This document shows positions 50,958 through 59,981 of a stretch of 64,000 bases of DNA, one piece after another. The notes beneath the pieces were generated by a model, which searched no databases, was not told the origin of the DNA, and was given only the letters and a program-made list of their open reading frames with translations. This DNA comes from Burkholderiales bacterium 8X. GTDB lineage: Bacteria; Pseudomonadota; Gammaproteobacteria; Burkholderiales; Burkholderiaceae_C. The first letter of the stretch is position 1; each line of letters opens with the position of its first letter. Where the stretch lies: positions 4,140,709 to 4,204,708 of the forward strand of contig LR732703.1 of NCBI GenBank assembly GCA_902506565.1. The letters are read 5' to 3'. A program made the position numbers and the translations under genes.

Positions 50958-52177
50958 ACTGGAAACTGGCTGCCCGCGCCGCAAAGATGAACCCGTCGGT
51001 CATTCGCGAGATCCTGAAGGTGACCGAGCGTCCCGGCATCATCAGCCTGGCGGGCGGCCTGCCCTCGCCCGATACCTTCCCGATAGATGCCTTTGCCGAG
51101 GCCTGTGCCGAGGTGCTCCGCAAGGACGGCCGCAGCGCCCTGCAATACGCGGCGAGCGAGGGCTACGGTCCGCTGCGGGAAGCCGTCGCGGCGATGCTGC
51201 CGTGGCCGGTCGATCCGGCCCAGGTGCTCATCACGACCGGTTCCCAGCAAGGTCTCGACCTGCTGGCCAAGGTGCTGATCGACCCCGGCAGCCGGGTGCT
51301 GGTCGAGACCCCCACCTACCTCGGCGCACTGCAGGCCTTCGCGCCGATGGAGCCGCATCCGGTCAGCGTCGACAGCGACGACCAGGGCGTGATCGTGGCC
51401 GACCTGATCGCCAAGGCGCGCGCCGGCGACGCACCGCGCTTCGTCTACCTGCTGCCCAACTTCCAGAATCCGACCGGCCGCACGATGAGCGAAGAGCGCC
51501 GCGTGGCGGTCTCGCAAGCGGCTGCCGAGATCGGCCTGCCGATCGTCGAGGACAACCCCTACGGCGACCTGTGGTTCGACAACCCGCCGCCCTTGCCGCT
51601 CACGGCGCGCCATCCCGAAGGCTGCATCTACCTCGGATCTTTCTCGAAGGTGCTCGCGCCGGGGTTGCGGCTCGGCTTCATGGTCGCGCCGAAGGCCCTG
51701 TTCCCCAAGCTGCTGCAGGCCAAGCAGGCGGCCGACCTGCACAGCCCGGGCTTCAACCAGCGCATGGTGTTCGAGGTCATGAAGGACGGCTTTCTCGATC
51801 GGCACGTGCCGACCATCCGCGCGCTCTACAAGCGCCAGCGCGACGCCATGCTGGCGAGCCTGCAGCGCGAGATGCAGGGGCTCGGCGTCGAATACAACCG
51901 GCCGGCCGGCGGCATGTTCCTGTGGCTGCGGCTGCCGGAGGGCATGGACGCGGTGTCGCTCCTGCCCGCGGCGGTCGAGCGCAACATCGCCTTCGTGCCC
52001 GGCGTGCCCTTCTACGCCGGCGAAAGCGATGCACGCACGCTGCGGCTGTCGTTCGTGACCGCCAGCGTCGAGCAGATCGATGTCGCGATCACCGCCTTGG
52101 CGGCCGCCATTCGACACCGGCTGGCCGAAGACCATGCGGCCGATGTACAACGCCAACTCGCAGGCAGCGCCGCCTGA
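50954..52177 (+). CDS. PLP-dependent aminotransferase (class I/II, 2-aminoadipate-transaminase-like)
   Basis: The 407-residue fold-type I enzyme has ISLAGGLPSPDTFPIDAFAE, TTGSQQGLDLLAKVLID, PNFQNPTGRTMS, VEDNPYGDLWFD and the PLP-lysine motif GSFSKVLAPGLRLGF (Lys in FSKVLAPG). This pattern matches the LysN/2-aminoadipate-type subfamily rather than aspartate aminotransferase. It is the most likely source of, or sink for, the amino acid exported by the two upstream transporters. It starts inside the stop of the DMT gene. Confidence 0.9.
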   Translation: MNWKLAARAAKMNPSVIREILKVTERPGIISLAGGLPSPDTFPIDAFAEACAEVLRKDGRSALQYAASEGYGPLREAVAAMLPWPVDPAQVLITTGSQQGLDLLAKVLIDPGSRVLVETPTYLGALQAFAPMEPHPVSVDSDDQGVIVADLIAKARAGDAPRFVYLLPNFQNPTGRTMSEERRVAVSQAAAEIGLPIVEDNPYGDLWFDNPPPLPLTARHPEGCIYLGSFSKVLAPGLRLGFMVAPKALFPKLLQAKQAADLHSPGFNQRMVFEVMKDGFLDRHVPTIRALYKRQRDAMLASLQREMQGLGVEYNRPAGGMFLWLRLPEGMDAVSLLPAAVERNIAFVPGVPFYAGESDARTLRLSFVTASVEQIDVAITALAAAIRHRLAEDHAADVQRQLAGSAA

Positions 52178-52213
52178 CGATCAACCGTTCAAAAAAAAAG
52201 AGGATTCAAGACG

Positions 52214-52855
52214 ATGCTCAACATCTGGGGGCGCATCAGTTCGCTCAACGTTCGCAAGGTGGTGTGGTGCGCGCAGGAGCTCGGGCTCGACTTCCAGCGC
52301 ACCGAGGCCGGGGGTCGCTTCGGCATCGTGCAGACCCCCGAGTTCCTGAGCCTCAATCCGAACGCGCTGGTTCCGGCGCTGGACGACGGCGAGGGGCCCG
52401 ACCGGGTCACGCTCTGGGAATCCAACGTGATCGTCCGCTACCTGTGCGCCAAGCATTCCAGCGGCAAGCTCTATCCCGAGCCGCTGGCGGCCCGCTTCGA
52501 TGCGGAGCGCTGGATGGACTGGCAACAGACCACCTTGAACCCCGCCGGCTCCCCTGCCTTCCGGCAGCTGATCCGAACGCCGGCGGCCGAGCGCGATCCG
52601 GCGGTGGTCGCCCGATCGATCGCGCAGGCCGAGCCGGTGTTCGCGCTGCTCGATGCGCACCTGGCGAACCGGCCGTTCATGACCGGCGACCAGTTCACCA
52701 TGGCCGACATACCGGTCGGCTGCGAAACCCATCGCTGGTTCGGGCTTCCTCAAACCGAGTACACCCGGCCATCGTGGCCGCACCTGGAGCGCTGGTTCGG
52801 CGACCTGCGCAGCCGGGCCGGTGCCCGCGGCGTGCTCGACCTGGCGCTGGAGTAA
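52214..52855 (+). CDS. Glutathione S-transferase family protein
   Basis: A 213-residue GST: N-terminal thioredoxin fold (LNIWGRISSLNVRKVVWCAQ, with the Ser of SSLNV as likely glutathione-activating residue; PNALVPALDD; WESNVIVRYLC) and helical C-domain (MTGDQFTMADIPVGCETHRW). A poly-A AGGATT ribosome site precedes the start. It lies 36 bp after the aminotransferase and may detoxify or conjugate a substrate of the cluster. Confidence 0.9.
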   Translation: MLNIWGRISSLNVRKVVWCAQELGLDFQRTEAGGRFGIVQTPEFLSLNPNALVPALDDGEGPDRVTLWESNVIVRYLCAKHSSGKLYPEPLAARFDAERWMDWQQTTLNPAGSPAFRQLIRTPAAERDPAVVARSIAQAEPVFALLDAHLANRPFMTGDQFTMADIPVGCETHRWFGLPQTEYTRPSWPHLERWFGDLRSRAGARGVLDLALE

Positions 52856-52907
52856 GCCCGATGCGCTTTCATCGACTCGATGCGCCGAGACGCCGGGAGA
52901 CCGCCGC

Positions 52908-53822
52908 ATGACCGCGCGACCTTTCATGCAGCTCGACGTGTTCACGAACACGCCCTACGCGGGCAATCCGCTCGCCGTGGTGCTGGACGGCAGCGACCTG
53001 GACGATGCGGCGATGCAGGGTTTCGCGCGCTGGACGCACCTTTCCGAAACCACCTTTCTCCTTCCGCCGACCCGACCCGAGGCCGACTACCGGGTCCGCA
53101 TCTTCACGCCGGGTGGCGAGTTGCCCTTCGCGGGCCATCCCACGCTGGGCACCTGCCATGCGTGGCTCGCGTCGGGTGTGCGTCCCAAGGCAGGCGACCG
53201 GATCGTCCAGGAATGCAAGGCCGGCCTGGTCGCCATCCGGCAGGAACACGACCGGCTGGCCTTCGCCGCACCGCCGCTTCATCGCAGCGCGCCGAGCCCG
53301 ACCCTGCTGGCACGCGCCGCCGCCGCGCTCGGACTCAAGGCGCAGCAGATCGTGGCCGCCCAGGTGCTCGACAACGGGCCCGTGTGGCTCGGGCTGCTGC
53401 TCAAGGATGCGGACACCGTGCTGGCGCTCTCGCCGAATCATCGGGAGCTCAAGGAGCTGGGTCTCAAGGTGGGCGTTGCGGGCATTCCGGCGATCGAGAA
53501 GGACGAGTCGGTGTTGTCGGTGATCTCGCGCTCCAACCGCGAGGCCCGCGCCTTTGCCCGGTCGACGCCGGAGCAGATCGCCCTCGAGGTGCGGGCCTTC
53601 GCAGCACCGATCGACGTGGATGAAGACCCGGTGACCGGCAGCCTGAACGCGAGCCTCGCGCAGTGGCTGATCGCCGACGGCCATCTGCCGGAACGCTACC
53701 TGGCGGCCCAGGGCCAATGCCTCGGGCGCGCCGGCCGCGTGCATGTCGAGCGCGATCCGGCAGGCCAGGTGTGGGTCGGCGGCGACTCGGTGGTCTGCAT
53801 CGAGGGCTCGGTCAGGCTGTGA
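52908..53822 (+). CDS. PhzF-family isomerase/epimerase
   Basis: The 304-residue protein has the PhzF diaminopimelate-epimerase-like fold: MQLDVFTNTPYAGNPLAVVL, the catalytic Glu in LSETTFLLPPT, FTPGGELPFAGHPTLGT, and the C-terminal DEDPVTGSLNASLAQWL. PhzF-type enzymes isomerise or epimerise small amphipathic acids. In this gene set it may act on an amino-acid-derived compound. It is 52 bp after the GST gene and its stop overlaps the next start (GTGA). Confidence 0.9.
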   Translation: MTARPFMQLDVFTNTPYAGNPLAVVLDGSDLDDAAMQGFARWTHLSETTFLLPPTRPEADYRVRIFTPGGELPFAGHPTLGTCHAWLASGVRPKAGDRIVQECKAGLVAIRQEHDRLAFAAPPLHRSAPSPTLLARAAAALGLKAQQIVAAQVLDNGPVWLGLLLKDADTVLALSPNHRELKELGLKVGVAGIPAIEKDESVLSVISRSNREARAFARSTPEQIALEVRAFAAPIDVDEDPVTGSLNASLAQWLIADGHLPERYLAAQGQCLGRAGRVHVERDPAGQVWVGGDSVVCIEGSVRL

Positions 53823-54511
53823 GCAGGGCAGCCCAAGTCGACCATCTGGTGATCGCGGCCGCGAGCCTGGACGAGGGCGTGGCATGGTGCGAAGCCAAGC
53901 TCGGGATCACGCCGGCGAACGGCGGCCGCCATCCTTTGATGGGCACCCACAACCGGCTGCTCAACATTGCATCGCCAGGCTTTCCGCAGGCCTACCTCGA
54001 GATCATCGCGATCGAGCCGGGCGTTGCGCCGACCCGGACGGGCGACCTGCGCCGCTGGTTCGACCTCGACGATGCGCAGCTGCAGGCGCGGCTGGAGGCC
54101 AACGGCCCCACGCTGATCCACTTCGTCGCGCGGGTTCCGAACGCGGAGGCGGCCATCCGGTCGCTGGCCGCACTGCGGATCGATCGGGGCCGGGTGCTGG
54201 AGGCGTCGCGCGACACGCCCGCCGGCCGGCTGTCCTGGCAGATCACGGTGCGGGACGATGGCCAGCGCCTTTATTACGGCGCGTTGCCGACGCTGATCGA
54301 ATGGGGACCGGTGCATCCGGCCGACAGCCTGCCCGCATCACCGCTCCAGCTTCGCGAACTCTCGCTGCAGCATCCGCGTGCCGACGCGCTGGCAGCGGCG
54401 ATCGACGCGGTCGGGCTGCCGCAGGTCGGTGTCGCATCCGGGCCGCCGCGCCTTTTGGCGACGTTCGATACGCCCCGGGGCAGGGTCACGCTCGACTCGG
54501 CGGGCGCCTAG
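53819..54511 (+). CDS. VOC/glyoxalase-like domain protein
   Basis: The 230-residue protein starts at a GTG overlapping the PhzF stop. It reads AAQVDHLVIAAASLDEGVAW, PLMGTHNRLLNI and YLEIIAIEPGV, the Glyoxalase_3-like (PF13468) arrangement. A weaker repeat occupies the C-terminal half. The activity is unknown; metal-dependent lyase or isomerase chemistry is typical. It ends the plus-strand cluster. Confidence 0.82.
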   Translation: MSRAAQVDHLVIAAASLDEGVAWCEAKLGITPANGGRHPLMGTHNRLLNIASPGFPQAYLEIIAIEPGVAPTRTGDLRRWFDLDDAQLQARLEANGPTLIHFVARVPNAEAAIRSLAALRIDRGRVLEASRDTPAGRLSWQITVRDDGQRLYYGALPTLIEWGPVHPADSLPASPLQLRELSLQHPRADALAAAIDAVGLPQVGVASGPPRLLATFDTPRGRVTLDSAGA

Positions 54512-54586
54512 CAGCGCCCGGCCAGCGCCGGCAAGGCACCGCTGGCGGGCGCCGACGCGTGCCGTCGACGGCAGGTCCGGCGCGAG

Positions 54587-55228
54587 TCAGGCGCGCACCA
54601 CGATCGGGAAGCTCGCCTGCCAACCATCCGCCGATCGCCGGAAGGGCACGGTCACCGCCGCGCGATCCTGCGGTGCGAGGTTGCGCCACAGGAAGTCGCG
54701 GTCATTGCCGGGATCGCCGGCGACATAGAGCTGGGTGGTCAGCAGCTCTCGCGCACCGAGCCGGACCTTGACGTGGACATGCGGCGTCCGGCCGCTGTAG
54801 TGCACCGGTCGAATCGTGCGAAACCGAAAGCCGCCGTCCGCATCGACCGAGGCTTTGCCGAAACCCTGGAACGCGGCGTCCGCCCGGTTTCCGTCGCCGG
54901 GATGGTGATAGTGGCCGCCTTCGTCGCACTGCCAGATCTCGACTGCAGCGCCCCGCACCGGCCGGCCTTGCAGGTCCAGGACCAGCCCGTCGATCCAGGC
55001 CGGCTGGCCGCCTCGATAGGCGAGCGAACCGTTCTGCAGCAGGTCGTTGTCGCTGTCCCGCGGAAGCTCGACCGGGTAGAACGGCCCCTCGGTCTGCGAC
55101 GGCGTCGCGACGCGAGGCGGTGCAGGCTGCGCCCGCGCGCCGATCCAGAGCGTCGGCGCGAACACGGCCGCGGCCGCGGCCGCCAGGGTTCTTCGGGAAA
55201 GGCCGCGGGGTGGCGTCAGGCTGTGCAT
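54587..55228 (-). CDS. Exported intradiol ring-cleavage dioxygenase-like protein
   Basis: The 213-residue protein has an Arg-Arg-containing, Ala-rich signal (LSRRTLAAAAAAVFAPTLW), Tat-like but not a strict twin-Arg consensus. The mature domain shows ATPSQTEGPFYPVELPRDSD, the family ligand Tyr in GHYHHPGDG, and YSGRTPHVHVKV with the iron-ligand Tyr/His residues of PF00775. Substrates would be a catechol-like compound outside the cytoplasm. Classic protocatechuate dioxygenases are cytoplasmic heterodimers, so the exported monomer group is distinct. The start at 55228 lies 54 bp downstream of the autotransporter stop (same strand). Confidence 0.88.
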   Translation of the reverse strand: MHSLTPPRGLSRRTLAAAAAAVFAPTLWIGARAQPAPPRVATPSQTEGPFYPVELPRDSDNDLLQNGSLAYRGGQPAWIDGLVLDLQGRPVRGAAVEIWQCDEGGHYHHPGDGNRADAAFQGFGKASVDADGGFRFRTIRPVHYSGRTPHVHVKVRLGARELLTTQLYVAGDPGNDRDFLWRNLAPQDRAAVTVPFRRSADGWQASFPIVVRA

Positions 55229-55282
55229 ACGGTTCAGAGAGCCGGGCGCGAGCCGAGTTCCACCCCCCGCCGATCCTGGTTG

Positions 55283-58200
55283 CTACCAGCGAACCTTGAG
55301 GCCGATCGATCCTTGCACCGAGGACTTCACGCGGGTATCGCCGCCGTTGGCGAATACCTTGCCCAGTTCGCCGTAGACGCTCACCGTGCGGCTGACCGAC
55401 AAGGTCGCGCCGGCCGCGAGCTCGGTCGAGGTGTAGTCGCCGCTGCTGGCAATCGGGGTGACGAAGCCGCCGCTCGCGAAGCGCGCCACGTCGCTGCTGC
55501 CCGAGCTGCGGATCACGCCGACCCGTCCGTAAGGCTGCAGCCGTCCGGCCGCGGTGGCGAAATCGCCCTTGATGCGCAGGCCGAGGCCGGCCGTCCAGCT
55601 GCTGTCGTCGTCCTGCTGGACGCGTGCGCCGGAGATGACCAGGTCGTCGACGCGCGCCTTGCGATAGCCGAGCTGCGCTTGCGGCTCCCAGGTCCAGCCG
55701 CCGCCGAGCGCGAAGGCCTGCCCGATCTCGATCGCCGCGTTCAGGCTCTTGGCCTTGCCTTCGGCCGCGAAGCCGCCGAGCGGGCGGATCGTGTAGTTCT
55801 GCATGCCGTACTGCAGCACGCCGTCCACGTAGAAGCCGGTGGCATTGGCATAAGTGGCATAGGCGCCCAGGTAGCGGGCCCGCAGGTCGGTGCTACCGAC
55901 GGCGCGCCAGATGCCGCTGGCCGAGCCGCTCACGTCGGCGTTGCCGTTCAGCGTGCCGACGTAGATGCCGGCATGCCAGTCGCCGAGCGGCGAGACGAAC
56001 AGGTCGGTACCGGCCTGCAATCCGGCGACATGGCCCTGGCTTGCGGGCCGCACGGTTCCGCCCTGGCGCAGGTCGAGGTCGCTGTAGACACCGCGCGCCC
56101 AGGCGCGCCGGTCGCTCGTGATGGCGCCGCCGACCGGCGTCAGGCTGGCGAGCGCGGTCGCGCTGGCGTCGTCGTCGCCGAAGCGGCTGCGCAGGTTGCC
56201 CAGCATGGCGCGGTCCGACGCACGCATCTGCGCCGGTACCGCCGCCAGCATCGAGGCCTCGGCACGGTAGGCGGTGACGGGCGCGGGCGCAGGCGGCAGC
56301 ACCACCGGCGATGGGGCAGGCGCGGGCGTCGGAGCCGGAGCCGGTGCAGGCGCTGGCGCCGGAGCCGGAGCCGGAGCCGGAGCAGGCGCTGGTGCTGGCG
56401 CCGGTGACGGCGCTGGGGAAGGTGCCGGTGCCGGTGCCGGCGCCGGCGGAGGAGCCGGTGGCGGCGGTGGCGGCGGCGTCACGGAGGAGCGCAGGAACCA
56501 ATCCTGACCCAGCCCCGCAGCGTCCGCCGCGAACAGCCGGTATTCGAAGGCGCCCACATCGACATGCCCGGTTCCGCCCAGCGCGAAAGCGTCCTTGGTG
56601 GTCTGGGCAGTGGTGTTCGCGCCGTTGAGGCCGCGGACCACCGTGATGCCGTTTCCGATGGTCTGGCCGCCCAGGCCGCCGAGATTGCGGATATCGACCG
56701 TGGTCTTGCCGCTGGCGACCGCGAGCGGGCCGTCGAGCACCAGTTGGTCCGAAGGCCCGGCGACGCCCAGCACGGTGTTGAGGCGAAGCGTTCCGCCATT
56801 GCCCACGTACGGGCCCGTCACCGTCAGCTTGGTGCCGGCCGCAGTACCTGCGAGCGACACCAGCCCGCCGTTGTTCAGGCTGGCGACGGTCTGGTCGAAG
56901 CCGTTCAGGTCGAGCGTCGAACCGGCCGCGACCGAGTGAGCCGAGCCGGCGCTCAGCACATTGGCCGCGCCCGCTTGCAAGGTGCCGACCGCCACGCTGG
57001 TGGCGCCGGTGAGCGTGTTCGCACCCGTCAGCACCGTGGTGCCGGTGCCGCCCTGGGTGAAGCTGCCCTTGCCGCTGACCGGGTTGCTCATCGTGAAGGT
57101 GTCCGACCGATTGACCACCAGCGCCGCCTTGTCCTGCACGGTGATCCCGTTCAGCACGCTGCCCAGCGCGCCGCCGTCGCCGAGCTGGAGCGTTCCGGCG
57201 GCAACGTTGGTTCCGCCGGTGTAGTTGTTGTCGTTGGCGAGCGTCAGGGTGCCGGTGCCGAGCTTGACCACCTGGCCGCCGGTCGCCGTCACCGCCGCGT
57301 TGTAGGCAGTGCCGTTCGCATCGAAGTTCGCCGGCCCGGTATCCGAGATGATCCCGCCGATGCGATCCGCCTGGTTCAGTGCGCCGACGTTCAAGGTTTG
57401 GCTGCCCAGCACCACACGGCCGTCGCCGGAGAGCGAGCCGATGCCGATCGGCGTGATGCTGCTGCTGATGTAGACCGTGCCCGCCGCCTGGTTGGCGACC
57501 GTGGCGGCGTCCATCGTGATGTTGCTGTCCAGGTACATCAACCCGGCGTTGTCGATCTTCGAGGTGCCGCCGCTCGCGAAGGCATTGAAGGTGAGTCGCC
57601 CGCCGTTGTTGGTGATGGACGCGTTGCCCGCGGTCGCGAACAGGCCGATGGTCAGGTAGGAACCCGCGCCGTTGATCGCGAGCGTGGTGCCGGAAGCGTC
57701 CGAGTTGTCGATGAATTCGATGCCGCTGTTGCTGCCGAGCACGTTGGTGCTGCCGAGCACGGTGAGTTTCGCGCCCGCCGGATTCACGCCGACGCCTTCG
57801 AAGCGGAGCTGGGCGTTTTGCCCGATCTGGACCGGGCCGGTGCCCACGGCACCGGAGGATTGCGCGACCACGTTCATCCGGCCGGTGTTCCCGGCGATGT
57901 TGCCGCCGATGAACGTACCGCCGCTATAGGTGTTGGTGCCGGACAGAAACACGCGGGTGTCTTCGTTCGTAGCCGAGCCGCTGTTGACGAGATTCAGCTG
58001 GCCGCCGCCGCTGATGACGCCGCTGATCGCGGCGCCCTTCGTGTCCGCAGCGTCGATGGTCGAGACCGCGCCGGTGCCGAGGGTGATCGAGCGAGAGGTC
58101 GTGAAGCCGTCCGCGCCGAAGCGCAGCGTTCCGGTGCCGATCGCGATGCCGCCGCCCGCGCCCAGGTTGGCGTCCGAGGCGACTTCCAGCGTGCCGGCCT

Positions 58201-58564
58201 GGATGGAGGTCGTGCCGGCATAGCTGTTGGTGGCATTGCTCAAGACCAGGTTGCCCGCGCCCAGCTTGACGATGCCGCCCGCGCCGGTGATCTGCCCGGT
58301 CTGGAGCGCCCTGCCGGCTGCGATGCTCAAGTCGATGCTGGTTGCGCCGGTGCTGAGCGCGCCGCTGCCTTGACCCGGGGCGGCGCCCTCGTCGACATAG
58401 GTGCGGTCCTGCGCCAGGCCGGCAGTCGAAAGGCTGGCAAGCCCGAACGCCACTACCGCGGTGGCGACACTCGAAGACCGCTTGCCGCGTGTCGCCGTCA
58501 GTTCGGAGACGGCCACCCACGCCTGGAGCGCGTGATTCCAGATGCTTCGATAAGACTTGTTCAT
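55283..58564 (-). CDS. Autotransporter adhesin (type Va) with ESPR signal
   Basis: The 1093-residue protein starts MNKSYRSIWNHALQAWVAVS, the ESPR extension of large autotransporters, and a signal ending STAGLAQ. Passenger repeats have autotransporter PATR signatures (GTLTLANDNNYTGGTNVAAG, GKGSFTQGGTGTTVLTGANT). A Pro/Ala linker (about residues 695-765) precedes the C-terminal beta barrel (VYGELGKVFANGGDTRVKSS, GLKVRW with terminal Trp). It should be displayed on the outer membrane as an adhesin or surface factor. No protease motif is evident in the passenger. Confidence 0.92.
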   Translation of the reverse strand: MNKSYRSIWNHALQAWVAVSELTATRGKRSSSVATAVVAFGLASLSTAGLAQDRTYVDEGAAPGQGSGALSTGATSIDLSIAAGRALQTGQITGAGGIVKLGAGNLVLSNATNSYAGTTSIQAGTLEVASDANLGAGGGIAIGTGTLRFGADGFTTSRSITLGTGAVSTIDAADTKGAAISGVISGGGQLNLVNSGSATNEDTRVFLSGTNTYSGGTFIGGNIAGNTGRMNVVAQSSGAVGTGPVQIGQNAQLRFEGVGVNPAGAKLTVLGSTNVLGSNSGIEFIDNSDASGTTLAINGAGSYLTIGLFATAGNASITNNGGRLTFNAFASGGTSKIDNAGLMYLDSNITMDAATVANQAAGTVYISSSITPIGIGSLSGDGRVVLGSQTLNVGALNQADRIGGIISDTGPANFDANGTAYNAAVTATGGQVVKLGTGTLTLANDNNYTGGTNVAAGTLQLGDGGALGSVLNGITVQDKAALVVNRSDTFTMSNPVSGKGSFTQGGTGTTVLTGANTLTGATSVAVGTLQAGAANVLSAGSAHSVAAGSTLDLNGFDQTVASLNNGGLVSLAGTAAGTKLTVTGPYVGNGGTLRLNTVLGVAGPSDQLVLDGPLAVASGKTTVDIRNLGGLGGQTIGNGITVVRGLNGANTTAQTTKDAFALGGTGHVDVGAFEYRLFAADAAGLGQDWFLRSSVTPPPPPPPAPPPAPAPAPAPSPAPSPAPAPAPAPAPAPAPAPAPAPAPAPTPAPAPSPVVLPPAPAPVTAYRAEASMLAAVPAQMRASDRAMLGNLRSRFGDDDASATALASLTPVGGAITSDRRAWARGVYSDLDLRQGGTVRPASQGHVAGLQAGTDLFVSPLGDWHAGIYVGTLNGNADVSGSASGIWRAVGSTDLRARYLGAYATYANATGFYVDGVLQYGMQNYTIRPLGGFAAEGKAKSLNAAIEIGQAFALGGGWTWEPQAQLGYRKARVDDLVISGARVQQDDDSSWTAGLGLRIKGDFATAAGRLQPYGRVGVIRSSGSSDVARFASGGFVTPIASSGDYTSTELAAGATLSVSRTVSVYGELGKVFANGGDTRVKSSVQGSIGLKVRW
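56278..56481. repeat. Low-complexity GC repeat encoding the autotransporter Pro/Ala linker
   Basis: Short GCCGGAGCC- and GGCGCC-like repeats encode alternating Pro-Ala, with a run of Pro residues, in the passenger-barrel linker. Copy number could vary in frame. Confidence 0.8.
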
Positions 58565-58773
58565 TAAAGGGGATGTCCTTGATTTCGAGGGAAGCTGCAG
58601 CGAGCCACAACAGCTTGCTTACGTTACTAACTAAAGTACACATTTTGAACCATCAGCGATCCGCCTTAATTCTTTGGTTCTCCAAGCGGCGTTTTAAATA
58701 GTCGATTCCTGCCGAAAACCGCACGTCTCACGGGTGACCGGCGCACGGCGGCCGCATTCGCACAATCGGACGG

Positions 58774-59448
58774 ATGGGAATCCTCTATCTCGTGCGTCAC
58801 GGACAGGCCAGCTTCGGCGCCGACAACTACGACAAGCTGAGCGAACTCGGCTGGCGGCAGGCCCGGCGGCTCGGCGAGTACTGGCGCGAGCGCGGCATGG
58901 GCTTCGATGCGGTCATCACCGGCACACTGGAGCGACATCGCGAAACCTGGGAGGGCATCGCGGAAGGCATGGCGCTCGCGAAGACCGACGTGCTGCCCTG
59001 GCCGGGGCTCAACGAATACGACAGCGAAGCGGTGATCGCCACCATCCATCCCGAACGGCTGCAGAAGGCGGACACGCCGGAGCTCTACCGCCATCACTTC
59101 CGCTTGCTGCGCAGCGGCCTGCAGGCCTGGATGGACGGCCGGGCGGCGCCGGCCGGCATGCCGAGCTACATCGACTTCCTGGCCGGCGTGACCACGGCGC
59201 TCGACCATGTCCGCAGCCGCCACCACGGCGCCCGGGTGCTGGCGGTCTCGAGCGGCGGCCCGATCAGCATGGCGGTCGGGCATGTGCTCCAGACGCCGCC
59301 TTCGACCACGATCGAACTCAACCTGCGGATGCGCAATACGGCGGTCACCGAATTCGCCTTCACGCCCAAGCGCCACATGCTGGTCACCTACAACACCTTG
59401 CCGCACCTGGATGGCCCCGCGTACGAGGGCTGGGTGTCGCACGCCTGA
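58774..59448 (+). CDS. Histidine phosphatase superfamily (phosphoglycerate mutase-like) protein
   Basis: The 224-residue protein has the catalytic RHG motif LVRHGQASFGADNYD, ITGTLERHRETWEG with the second Arg/His, and AVSSGGPISMAVGHV with a partner motif in which Gly-Gly precedes the expected region. SixA/GpmB-like family members remove phosphate from small substrates. The function cannot be narrowed here. Confidence 0.85.
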   Translation: MGILYLVRHGQASFGADNYDKLSELGWRQARRLGEYWRERGMGFDAVITGTLERHRETWEGIAEGMALAKTDVLPWPGLNEYDSEAVIATIHPERLQKADTPELYRHHFRLLRSGLQAWMDGRAAPAGMPSYIDFLAGVTTALDHVRSRHHGARVLAVSSGGPISMAVGHVLQTPPSTTIELNLRMRNTAVTEFAFTPKRHMLVTYNTLPHLDGPAYEGWVSHA

Positions 59449-59506
59449 ACGCCCGATCGCTCGCGAGGATCTGCTCGCAACCCTCGACGGCGTTTTTGCG
59501 TTTTTT

Positions 59507-59893
59507 TCAGGCCTGCCACACGCCGTAGCCGGCCTCCCGCAGGGCGATGCCGAGCTCGACCTCCATCTCGCGCGCGACGTCGTAGGGCATCGGGTTGTAG
59601 ACCGCGTAGAGCGCCGGCAGCAGCCGCAAGCCGAAGTCGCGGACGAAGACATTCGCCTGGATGCCGGCCTTGTGCTTGTCGAAGCGGACATCCGGATCGA
59701 GCCCGGTCATGCCGACATAGACGAAGGGCTTGCCGAGCCGATAGTCCGGGTTGGCGCGGCGAAAGCGCGGGCTGTTCCAGACCCGGTCGTCGAGTTCGAC
59801 GACGTAGACGTGATGGTGGAGCTTCCGACCTTTGCGGCGGGTGGCGGCCCGGGGCTCGCCGGGCACCCGGGGCGGCTTGGCGGCGGCAGGCAT
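59507..59893 (-). CDS. Small GIY-YIG-like protein
   Basis: The 128-residue protein starts with a basic Pro/Arg-rich stretch, then HHHVYVVELDDRVWNSPRFR, GKPFVYVGMTGLDPDVRFDKHK and LYAVYNPMPYDVAREMEVEL. The YVVEL and VYVGMTG pair, followed by a downstream Glu, resembles the GIY-YIG nuclease motif. It may be a nuclease of unknown target. Confidence in the fold is moderate. It is convergent with the histidine phosphatase. Confidence 0.6.
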   Translation of the reverse strand: MPAAAKPPRVPGEPRAATRRKGRKLHHHVYVVELDDRVWNSPRFRRANPDYRLGKPFVYVGMTGLDPDVRFDKHKAGIQANVFVRDFGLRLLPALYAVYNPMPYDVAREMEVELGIALREAGYGVWQA

Positions 59894-59981
59894 CGCGGGA
59901 TGATAGCCAGCGGTCCGAAAGGCCCGGCCCGCCGGAACGGCGTCCTACAGCCGGTTTGCCGCCACTCGGCTATACCGAGGC

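Noticed and set aside
59449-59506. Bidirectional terminator in the gap with T-rich sequence
   Set aside because: The T-run lacks a convincing stem immediately before it.
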